Shown: positions 25,101-32,405 of the stretch, in pieces | Layout: every line of letters begins with the position of its first letter | How positions within the stretch are numbered: position 1 is the stretch's first letter | Assembly (NCBI GenBank): GCA_030248215.1 | Contig: JASANG010000411.1 | Location: 1-64,000 of the forward strand | DNA: 64,000 nucleotides | Direction: 5' to 3' | Origin: Enoplolaimus lenunculus | Lineage: Eukaryota > Nematoda > Enoplea > Enoplida > Thoracostomopsidae | Position numbers and translations under genes: made by a program | The notes under the pieces: generated by a model | What the model saw: the letters and a program-made list of their open reading frames with translations, nothing else | Databases searched by the model: none | What the model was told of the DNA's origin: nothing

Positions 25101-28100
25101 AGTTGAGTTGGAAACACGATCTGGAATAAAAAAATGGTCCAAAAAGTCGGCTTGCAAAATTTTGAGCCTGCCCCCCAGGACCCCCCAGATCATCTGGGGG
25201 GCCCCAGGAAAACTGCCCACCAGCAAAATTAGCTGCCCCCCAGGAAACTCCTGGGGGGCCCCCAGGAACCGCCCCCCCCCCGGCGGAAATTTTCAAGCTG
25301 TAGAGAAGCCAGTACGTTATAGCGTGACTTCACCTACAAAGCTAACTCGTTAGCTCACGCTAGTATCCAAAATTCGTTCGCCTGACCCATTATTGCAGAA
25401 ACATCCACACCTGTTCACGTGTGCAATCTCTGCGCAATCAGCAACCGCGGAATCCACTACGTCGCCTGATTCACTTGTGTCTGCGCTTAATACCGGGATT
25501 TTGGATCAAAATTTGTTAACAACTGCCCAGTCGGCTGCCAAACTCGTGCATAGTGGCGTTATCGGAAGCGGTGTTAGACGGCAACGCTCTTCTATCGCAA
25601 CGGTTAGTTGTTTTTAGAGTACAATCGACACCGGTGTTTTTAATATGTGCCGCACCCATTGTTAGCTGGTAGGCTTTGCGATTCTCGAACCATTTAATCA
25701 CATAACATTCTGCACAATGATTGCTGGGAGTCTTACAAAATTAAACTATATTATATGTTGTTCGTTTTTAGCCGACAATGTGTCTTCGAAGACAACTGTT
25801 GTTGGAGGCTTTGAAAGCGTTGTGCTCAAATAACAACAATTTCAGCTGCGAAATTGATTCCAGTGGAACGTTGGAAAATCCTGACTTTGTAGTTTTGAAC
25901 AACATAACCGAAACATGGGACTTGGGGTTGTGCCAACTGTTGGGCAACAAATTGACCGAGTTTGTTTGCCCTGACGCTATAGGTGGGGCGTTGCGATGGG
26001 AAGAATTAGACGATGCTAAGTATTCAACAGAAAGGTAAGCCTGATTTTAACTTCAGTTATGAAAACAATAAGCTGTTGAGATTACATGTATAGTTATCGT
26101 TGTTTGACCAATGATTTATGTCCTGTTGTAATGGCGAATTAGCGAACTATTATAATGAGTCAATTCGTTTAAAGCTGTCGATTTATTTCTTCGATTCTGG
26201 TAGAAGATGAACGTAGCGTGGCAGCTATCCATTCACGCCTCGTTCTTGTGGCGATAGAGTCATGCATGTTGGTAGTAAAAGTGATTTAATTTATTAACAT
26301 GTATAGTAATCTTAGTTTTGTTTTTATTTCCAGATACATATATGTCGCAAAACGTGTAGAGATGTTTCCATTTGTTTGGGATGTAGTGTACATGCTTGCT
26401 AGTGGTATGTTTTTATGCTGTTAGATGCAAAGTATTTTGTGCTTATTAAGTGTTTAATAGTAAAAGTGAGTACCTACAAGCAGTACGCGAAAGAATTTCA
26501 GTTTCAGGGGCAAATGATTAAATAGTGATATTTTACTGAGTTTTTTAGTAAAGAATACTATACTCTGGTTTCTAGCCTCTCGTATTTTTGAAGTTTTCAC
26601 TTTGAAAAAATTACAAATGAGTTTGTATTTCAGTTTATTTCTTTGTCTCTTACAGTACTAATGTAGATTTTTGTCAGAAATGGTTTTTTCGCTTTTAGTT
26701 TATCCGTTTGTTTGGTTCACAGGCCCGATTCTAAGGGCAATATTGTATTATGCTATTATTCGTTGTGAATGCGTTCCTGTGAAAACGAACCAAATAAATG
26801 ATGAAGATTTGGATTTAATTGACCGATTGTTTCTGGCTATGATTAAAGTTGGTTTATTATGATTATCGTTATGTTGTTGTTTATTATCATGCCTGACTAC
26901 ATAGGCGTAACTCTATTTGCGTTTAGTGCAATAGACTAATTTATGTAACGCCGATCGTAGCAAACTTTATTTACGCAATCTGCATGGTTCAGTGGTTCTA
27001 TTTTATAGCTATAACGTTTTGTTTTAAACGTTTGTCGAAATTCTGCAAATTTTTGAAGTGTCAGTCAGTCAGCTGCTGTTGCCAAATAACTGAATTTCCC
27101 CTATGTTTGTAATTTTAGGGCTCAATGCTACCGAAATGCTTTCATTATGTTCCCGATATTGTGGTACACGTTAACGCGTTGGAAACCAAATTGATATTGT
27201 GTGATGTTTGGCGTTATTTTTCAGTAAGTATCGAAACTGTTGCGGGTTATGTAGATGTTTAAAAGGATTCTTGTGTCATGAACGTTGATTTAATTGCATT
27301 ATTCTGAGGTTTACGAAGAAAATAAGTATATCTATGCTAGCCTTGTGAAAATGTTTTTGACATATTTTGAGTGCTAGGCTTTGGTGTAAAATGGCCAATG
27401 TATAGAACAGGGCCGGAACAGTAGTATAAGCATATTCCTGAGCCTAACCTAAGCGTAAGAATGAGCTTATACCTAAGCCTAAGCATAAAAAATTAGTCTA
27501 AAGCTTAAGCGTACTCTATTACAGTTCCGCCGGAAAACGTTTGGGTCCTATTCTATACATGGGCCTGTAACATTATGTTTTATGCCACTGTTTTACAAAA
27601 CTTCACCAAGCTAGTACCTTAATCTAAACCGTTTTGTAATCTATACCATTTAGTCATCGTTTATTTAATGTTGTTTTTTTCATTTTCAACCTAATACACT
27701 TTCTGTATATTTTCAGGCTAATGCACCTTCCGTAGCTCATTTAAACAAGAAATTAGAAACTTTGATGAGCCATCCGCAGTGCGAAACCGATGTGATTTCA
27801 GGTATGTGTGTTATTTGATTTCATTGTTAATCATGTTGGTGGTTTAGGCTTTCACACGGCTTCTGTCGGCTATGCTTAAACAGATGTTACCGTTTTTTTC
27901 ACCATAGTTATTTGTACAACTACTAACTTAGAATCGAACCCGGGCCAGTTGATTCTAGATCGCTCACCATAATAAGTCAGTAGTATTCAATAAACTTCTC
28001 TGCGTTCCGCAATAGCCTATGTCGCCAAAAATTGGTACTTGTTTTCAGGTTATAGTCTTAAATATGCAATGGGATAAACACATTTTCGGACTTAACGTTA

Positions 28101-28724
28101 AAATCAACTTAAGTCAGAGATCAGCTTTTTAGTTGTGTTTCTACAACCCAGCTAATAATATGAACATTAGTTTGTTTTGTGTTATTAAGTGTTCGCGGTG
28201 ATCCATGTCAATCCATGTACATTAGCAAAGTTGGAACGCCGACCATACACAATCGAGCCATCATTCCAGCGTAAACATAAACATTCTTTTTGTATTATAA
28301 TGCATCGGGGTTTAACCGAAGGTCAATAAATTTTGCCGTAACCGGAGCTGAAGTAGAATTTCGAAATAAAAATAGTTCTGAGCTTGCCAACTTTGAACAA
28401 TAATCTACGAAGTGTTGCCTAAAATTCGGTGTTAACCTTCGTTTTTGAGAAATCTTGACAATTAAAGCTTCCAAAATTATCACAATACAAACCATGTCAT
28501 TAAGGCGCCCGACAAAATTTCTACCGGAGCCTGAAGCAGTCGTCCGGTTGCACCTTGATATGCATTCATCAAGACTGGTCTTTGTAAATACTATTTGCAT
28601 TTATAGTGACTATTCTGTTTTAGGAGACTTTGAACCTTTTGTCGACAATCTTCGTGCAGTAATGATATCGAATATGGCAAAGTTGGGATTTTTGTTTCCA
28701 AAACTGTTTCCTTATACTGGTTAA
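15345..28724 (+). CDS. INTS5: Integrator complex subunit 5 (spliced, 23 coding exons)
   Basis: INTS5 is an alpha-helical scaffold of the nuclear Integrator complex. With INTS8 it helps attach the PP2A phosphatase module; the complex cleaves snRNA and other nascent RNAs and terminates paused RNA polymerase II. Exons that keep phase: 15345-15496, 16018-16103, 16412-16515, 17515-17566, 18002-18101, 18159-18239, 19379-19646, 19983-20103, 20604-20715, 20976-21123, 21253-21389, 21856-21964, 22369-22456, 22597-22723, 23087-23304, 23664-23782, 25399-25602, 25772-26034, 26334-26404, 26723-26847, 27119-27223, 27717-27801, 28624-28724. They total 2,976 nt, or 991 aa plus stop. Similarity to human INTS5, recalled from memory, runs end to end and includes the block VCPDA-G. 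The ATG follows an in-frame TAG at 15333. Exon 6 is the least certain. Intron 15 uses a GC donor. Confidence 0.95.
15650..15912. repeat. Family H-like repeat in INTS5 intron 1
   Basis: Starts near ACCGGAACCGGAAAGTG and shares a 200-bp interior with 8500-8700. It is non-coding. Confidence 0.5.
16813..17222. mobile_element. Family H element in INTS5 intron 3
   Basis: The ends are CAGGGTGTAATCGGAATT and, inverted, GGTGCAAAGCGGAACTGG. CCGATT/CGGAAT words fill both flanks. The interior matches 46649-47041 in reverse orientation, including words around CGACGTTTTTGAAAATTGTT. Two well-preserved copies 30 kb apart in opposite orientation support a mobile, non-autonomous element. Confidence 0.75.
17296..17500. 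repeat. Hairpin cluster in INTS5 intron 3
   Basis: Several short palindromes follow one another: TATCAGCCCGAGGGCTGATA, TATCGGCTTTCGGGCTGATA, TTCAGCCCTCGGACTGATAT, and the looser GCCCTGCTTTCAGGGC. The last lies just before the 3' splice site of exon 4 (17515). It is non-coding. Confidence 0.6.
18159..18239 (+). CDS. INTS5: INTS5 exon 6 (least certain exon)
   Basis: The acceptor TTTAGATTAG gives LPNACDVGRVLKLW, whose PNAC matches PDAC of the human protein. The best phase-keeping donor is CG/GTTGGT at 18239/18240. The product then has about ten residues more than the human alignment needs before exon 7, and the preceding intron is only 57 bp. An earlier donor in the exon (GC/GTGTGA) would also keep phase and would give a short version. 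Confidence 0.55.
19053..19111. repeat. (AT)n microsatellite in INTS5 intron 6
   Basis: About 29 uninterrupted AT/TA dinucleotides. Confidence 0.95.
19379..21123 (+). CDS. INTS5: INTS5 exons 7-10
   Basis: Exon 7, the largest here at 268 nt, encodes IYSGRHPSAIMTKLLAAGLN and, further on, SSVLNHLANHN, matching human SSFPGTIISRVLSCGLKDF and GILGHLASRHG. Exon 8 gives TDVFAIPFLIIILHNARNAL. Exon 9, after acceptor CTCTAG at 20603, gives TMDNLLKVQLILVTFPVQL. Exon 10 runs from 20976 to the GTGAGT at 21124. Phase is kept at each junction (0, 1, 2, 0). Introns hold a family E element (20159-20436) and no other coding sequence. Confidence 0.9.
20159..20436. mobile_element. Family E element in INTS5 intron 8
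   Basis: The ends are AAGCCCTGTTCACACGAGCA and, inverted, AAGCCGTATTCACAGGCCCA. Inside, ACTTGCAGCTGCAAGT-like palindromes repeat on both sides. The other copies are at 32937-33670, 40137-40340 and 49841-49950 with a partial copy at 35832-35962. The copy at 32937 shows a TA target duplication, which suggests a Tc1/mariner-type mobiliser. It has no coding capacity. Confidence 0.75.
21253..23782 (+). CDS. INTS5: INTS5 exons 11-16
   Basis: Exon 12 encodes KFYFRLLCLMSWAFGARPAI, matching human [20 protein letters not shown]. Exon 13 gives LVLFVSFSSVLLPYYPQIVG, matching VVSLSGLLPLAFRSCLA. Exon 14 includes DAKWVRNLLLLAKWDEEAKL, matching TARFLRNLALLVGWEQQ. Exon 15 contains LELLAICRSPSRLSP and later RAGVDLWFRTL, matching human SLLAICPFPSEALSP and RAGVHRFFASL. 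Exon 15 joins exon 16 in frame only if the donor is the GC at 23305 (GAAG/GCAAGT); the neighbouring GT at 23309 puts a stop in the next exon. Confidence 0.93.
22034..22200 (+). repeat. Family F dispersed repeat in INTS5 intron 12
   Basis: A roughly 170-bp unit that begins CAGCCGGCTTTGCGCAATGC, has AACAATCACGT in the middle and ends near a (T)CCAGCTTTAATA-like word. Related copies are at 40716-40885, 48471-48655 and 60199-60380. No terminal inverted repeats are seen, so a SINE is possible, though A and B boxes are not obvious. Confidence 0.6.
24351..24503. repeat. C-run hairpin cluster in INTS5 intron 16 (left)
   Basis: C-runs alternate with short palindromes such as GGCGAAAATTTTGCCG, CCGGCGAATTTTCGGCCG and CCAGCAAATTTTTTGCTGGG. 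The complementary strand is G-run rich. It resembles the cluster at 25164-25290. Open frames through it, such as 24236-24565, are low-complexity and not genes. Confidence 0.65.
24622..24892. mobile_element. Near-perfect ~130-bp hairpin in INTS5 intron 16
   Basis: Arms 24622-24752 and 24763-24892 are inverted copies with only a few mismatches and a loop of about 10 bp. A partial direct copy of part of the left arm plus loop follows at 24893-24976. If transcribed with the INTS5 pre-mRNA it would form a long RNA hairpin. It is probably a young foldback element, as the arms have scarcely diverged. Confidence 0.85.
25164..25290. repeat. C-run hairpin cluster in INTS5 intron 16 (right)
   Basis: Contains two strong short hairpins, CCCCCCAGAT with ATCTGGGGGG, and CCCCCCAGGA with TCCTGGGGGG, and ends in a run of ten C. 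The - strand has repeated runs of at least four G and could form G-quadruplexes. Confidence 0.7.
25399..28724 (+). CDS. INTS5: INTS5 exons 17-23 (C-terminal region)
   Basis: Exon 17 gives AAKLVHSGVIGSGVRRQRSS, matching human VFHAGVIGRGLKPP. Exon 18 includes EFVCPDAIGGALRWEELDDA, matching [20 protein letters not shown], and continues into exon 19 with STERYIYVAKRVEMFPFVWD. Exon 20 gives PILRAILYYAIIRCE. Exon 21 gives SMLPKCFHYVPDIVVHVNAL, matching human [20 protein letters not shown]. Exon 23 ends LGFLFPKLFPYTG with TAA at 28722-28724. The donor after exon 20 (AAA/GTTGGT) is weak but is the one that keeps phase. I see no clear AATAAA soon after the stop. Confidence 0.93.
27393..27565 (+). mobile_element. 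TTAGGC-bearing element A1 (INTS5 intron 21)
   Basis: Left end GGCCAATGTATAGAACAGGG and right end inverted GGCCCATGTATAGAATAGGA. Internal CCTAACCTAAGCG, CCTAAGCCTAAGC and TTAGTCTAAAGCTTAAG match the other family A copies. Non-coding. Confidence 0.85.
27925..27985 (-). pseudogene. Possible tRNA-derived relic in INTS5 intron 22
   Basis: Read on the - strand there is a perfect B-box-like GGTTCGATTC preceded by GCGATCTAGAATC, which loosely resembles a Ser tRNA anticodon arm. No convincing A box or acceptor stem is present, so this is at most a decayed tRNA-derived repeat. Confidence 0.25.
28301..28565. mobile_element. Family H element before the last INTS5 exon
   Basis: The ends read ATGCATCGGGGTTTAACCG and, inverted, ATGCATCAAGGTGCAACCGG, consistent with a TGCAT-type duplication or extended terminal repeats. 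It lies 58 bp upstream of the exon 23 start at 28624. Open frames across it on both strands are the element, not exon. Confidence 0.6.
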
Positions 28725-28952
28725 ACCAGATAAACCCGAGATCTTGAGTTTTCTTGCGCCGTCATAATATCGTTGTCGTTTGTGTCAAAAATGTCTTATC
28801 GAGGAAAATACCAGTTTGAAAAGAAGATTTTAACATTTTTATTGGCAGCACCCGGATTTTCAAGTTTGTTGTATATATATTTTATATGGTTATAGAAGTT
28901 AACTTTAGTTTTGTACAACGAATTAATGTGCTATAAAGTGTAATAGTTACTA

Positions 28953-29055
28953 TGGCCCATGTTACTTTTAGGGCCGTCTCGGTTTCTGGAGAGTCTGAAA
29001 AAGAGTAGGCTTACATTCTAGACTACATTTTTTGCTTAGGCTTAGGACTCACACG
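28953..29055 (-). mobile_element. TTAGGC-bearing element B1 (fragment)
   Basis: Begins GGCCCATGTTACTTTTAGGG and runs through GAGTAGGCTTACATTCTAGA to a short TTAGGC run; the other end is missing. Confidence 0.7.
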
Positions 29056-29090
29056 GAGTACAATTTTCGTTGCACGTTGCGGTCAATGTA

Positions 29091-29256
29091 AAGAACACGG
29101 GCGGTGCCGTGTTATAAGCGTATTCCTTAGTCTAAGCCTAAGCGTAAGAAAACATATTCCTTAGACTAAGCCAAGCAAAAACGTTAGTCTAAAAGTTAAG
29201 CTTACTTTTTTCTAGTACCACAGAAAAACGTTCCGCCCCCGATTTTTACATGGTCC
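29091..29256 (+). mobile_element. TTAGGC-bearing element A2
   Basis: A diverged family A copy: GGTCAATGTAAAGAACACGG at the left, and TTAGTCTAAAAGTTAAGC followed by a GGTCC right end. Confidence 0.75.
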
Positions 29257-30204
29257 CACGTTCCAGAAATTTGACAACGAAAATTTACAAATTTTACTAA
29301 AAGGTTTATTGAGCTGTTTTGTATAAACTGATGCAATAATTGTTGAAGTTTTATAATTTAATATTTTTACGAAGAAATTGAAAGTAGGGTAAGTATCGAA
29401 AAATGTAATTAACTTCCGTGACCTCTTTAATTTTCCCTATGACCTTAAATCTTCATTACCGATAAAGGAAATTCAATTACCTACTTCTGTTCGAAAAGTG
29501 ACGGCAGTGGGAAATTGAAAAAGTTCTCAAATGCAATTTCCTTTTGCCCCTCTTTTGATAAATAGAAGTGGGAAATAGGCGTTGCTATTTTCCACGTGGT
29601 AGGCACAGCTAAAAGTGGATGACGCATCACATTTGAACTTTTTAGAAAACTTAAAAAAAAATGGCTTAAGCGAAATTTCAGCTATTTCATCACCAAGTTT
29701 TGCTAAAGCACATCAGAAACATTAACAAAATTAAACTAAAGTTTCCAGTATTCAAATGATTATGAATGGTTTTCCACAAAACCATAAATATTCCGGCTCC
29801 TCTATCTTTGGATGCAGGAACAGGAACAAATATTTATTTTTTAAACATGCAACAAATTTCAAACAAAATTTTAACCACTTTTTTGGTAAAATAGCAAGTT
29901 CAACGTTTTCAGTGCCTATAAATTTTGCGGCTTCGATTTCGGCAAATTGCTTACTGGTATGCGCCAAAGACGCAAAGGATTTCCAGCTAAAATCATTAAA
30001 GGTACTTTATGACCATTGATAGAGTGAAACATTCGATTAGTCTGTCTCACATAGACTGAAAAACTTGGAACAGTATGTTTGGGTCAGTTAATAACGCGCA
30101 ATACGCTTTGTTGAACAATTTTTTACTCGTACTCACAGTGTAAAATATCCACAGGACGTGAGAACCCTCTCAGGCTCGAGCTTGAAGCTCTTTGTACGTA
30201 TAGC

Positions 30205-30288
30205 TAACTGGTAACGGTAAACGCTTCCCACCCGTCAGTGCACCCAGTTAGGGTAAACGCTTCCCACCCGTCAGTGCACCCAAACACC
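30205..30288. repeat. Tandem duplication of a ~37-bp block
   Basis: The block beginning GGTAAACGCTTCCCACCCGT and ending CAGTGCACCCA occurs twice in a row, essentially without change, so the duplication is recent. Confidence 0.85.
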
Positions 30289-30533
30289 AACAATAAAAAG
30301 TGCATCCAGAAATGCAAATATAGTTTATCAACAATCAAAAATTGCACTTGTTATTGATATTTGGGTGCGCTATATGAATAATGTATTTTTATACATTTCA
30401 CAGTAAATTTTCATCTCTCCAGCCTGTTAGACGGATTCAAACCCTGGTTTCAAAAAGGTCTTGTACGTGAGAGTAAATATTAATGTGAGAAAGGGTTAAC
30501 GGAAACCTTTCAATTGGAGTCTAAATTGTAAAT

Positions 30534-30778
30534 TTCAATGAGTTGATTTTTAACTCAGAATGAGTTGAATCTCTCAGTTTGAGTTAGCACTAGCAGAACT
30601 TAGAATTTTGAGTTGATTCAATTCGTTCTGAGTTAATTCATTACCTCATCCAGAGTCAACTGAACTCACAGTAAGAATCAACTCAACTCAGAGTGAGTTA
30701 ATGTTTACTGATATATTAATTCAGTAACAGCTAACTCGCTAGCTGAATTGATTAATCTACTCATTGGAATTTACAGTG
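30534..30778. mobile_element. Family J foldback element
   Basis: The ends are ATTGTAAATTTCAATGAGTT and, inverted, CACTGTAAATTCCAATGAGT. The interior is built of TGAGTT and AACTCA words in both orientations. The CACTG end and the repeated 6-mer recall family C, which uses TGAGTC instead. Confidence 0.65.
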
Positions 30779-31141
30779 TATAAAGTTCTAAAATTTATTA
30801 CAATATAATGAGGAATGTTGATAAATAGCTGCAATGTGTGAATAACAGCAATATACGATGAGCATATTAATATGTTCAGGGTGTATTGCCACAAAATTTA
30901 TACACGACTTGGATGGTCTTAACTAAGGTCTAGAATCTAATCCTACTCTTTCGCAGTCCCAACAAAAACGGGACGATTTTCCGGTTATTACGGTATATTG
31001 AAATTTTACAGTTTTATACAAAATTATTTTGAGGAAGAAATTGCCGAGATTTCGTAAAAAATAAGCGTAAAACCAAACATCATTTTAACTACATTTTCAA
31101 CTCCGGTTGCACCCTGGTGCTATGGTATACATTTGTTGTTT

Positions 31142-31290
31142 TGCCAATGTTACTTTTAATAGCATACCAGTAGTTTAAACATATTTCTAATCCTAACCTA
31201 AGGTTAATACGCTAAAGCCAATGCCTTGTATACGTACTGAAGTCCAGCGAGATAATGTGGCATTATATACGCACATAAAAGTAACATGAA
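31142..31290 (+). mobile_element. TTAGGC element B2, over the Nervy-like 3' UTR
   Basis: Ends resemble TGCCAATGTTACTTTTAAT and, inverted, TCATGTTACTTTTATGTGC. The interior retains only traces of TAAGCC. The - strand gene's stop codon is at 31308-31310, so this relic starts within about 20 bp of it and is probably transcribed as 3' UTR. Confidence 0.6.
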
Positions 31291-31307
31291 CCTGGTGTTT
31301 GTGGTAT

Positions 31308-31985
31308 TCAAACACTTTGTGACATACGACGTTCGATCATTTTAAGCTCAAAGTTTTGTGCCAATTTCATCTCGGCGTTTTCTCTACAATTATTGTCAGT
31401 AATCATTGATTCAGCTACGGTTTCGTTTTGTTGTGAGTCAGTGTCGCATTGTTGTGCTGCGGCAGCAGCTGCTGCGAGCCGTACAAGCAAAGGACTATCG
31501 ATAGAATTATTTTCATTGACAACCGTTATATCAACTGTAGGTTCTTCTTTGAGTTTTGGTGTTCCTACTGCAGTTATATCGCTATTTTCGTAATCCGTTG
31601 AAGTTTGGTTTACTTCTATTTCTTCGTGACCAGATCCTTCCAATTTTGACATTTCTTTTCGACGTCGAGTCGATTTAGCGCTTACTGACCGAGGCCGTGT
31701 TGTTAGATTTGCTTGCGAAGTTTCAGACAAAGATTGTCGACGAGGCCGTTCATTCAGTTCGTTTGTTTTGCCACTGATCACTAGTGATATGGTCTCGGTG
31801 TTCGGAAAAGATTCGTTCACTTCTAACGGAGCTGGAATTTTCGCTTCGATCAGTGTTGGATCGTCATTCACGATAGAGTCCGTGACCGATATTTCTGCCT
31901 CCATTGCTTCGGCAATATTTACACTTTCGTTGGCTGAAGTTTCGTTTCCAGTATCTACATGATTGATTACTTTTTCGGATATTGG

Positions 31986-32039
<54 letters not shown>

Positions 32040-32405
32040 CTGTTGTTGGTGTTGTTGCTGCTGTTGTTGTTGTTTACACGACATTAACGATCGTAGCGTT
32101 TCCTGTAGAAATGCGGTCGATAAATCGAATGTGGGCACAGATAATTGCGGTTGTCGCTGATTAGACATGATTGTCGGACTTAGCATTAGGCTCAAAAGTG
32201 AGTTAGTAGCCGCAGGGGTTATCGTGTTCGGTCCGGTGCCTGGCGGGGTGTTATTTTGGCCACTTGGGCGGCAGGCGGTGGTCTTCGAACCACACGAATA
32301 CCGATGCCGTGGCCAATCTCTGTGTTGACAGAAAAGACCACAGTAACGCGCTTGTTGACAGCCACTGCATGTTTGACTTGCTTTTCGACCACAATTCCAG
32401 CAATT
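31308..32405 (-). CDS. nervy: Nervy-like exon 7 (MYND finger and long C-terminal tail)
   Basis: Starts [20 protein letters not shown], continuing [19 protein letters not shown]. All MYND zinc ligands are present: C-x2-C, C-x2-C, C-x3-C, H-x3-C. The MYND of this family binds PPPLI-type motifs in SMRT/NCoR. About 320 more residues follow: a Gln run (about 30 residues near 31984-32071), acidic Glu/Thr/Ser stretches, a basic patch [18 protein letters not shown] and an Ala run. Vertebrate members have only a short tail after MYND, so this extension is unusual. Confidence 0.94.

Larger units (their letters stand above)
28725..31307. other. Intergenic space between convergent genes
   Basis: Holds both 3' untranslated regions and several relics: a family B fragment (28953-29055), a family A copy (29091-29256), a duplicated 37-bp block (30205-30288), foldback J (30534-30778) and a family B relic (31142-31290). 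The frames at 29752-30019 show no recognisable protein. No third gene is seen. Confidence 0.6.

Noticed and set aside
30400-30490. B-box-like GGATTCAAACC suggesting a tRNA
   Set aside because: No A box, anticodon arm or acceptor stem on either strand.
31963-32164. Poly-Cys and poly-Val frames on the + strand
   Set aside because: Shadow of the Gln-coding run in exon 7 of the - strand gene.
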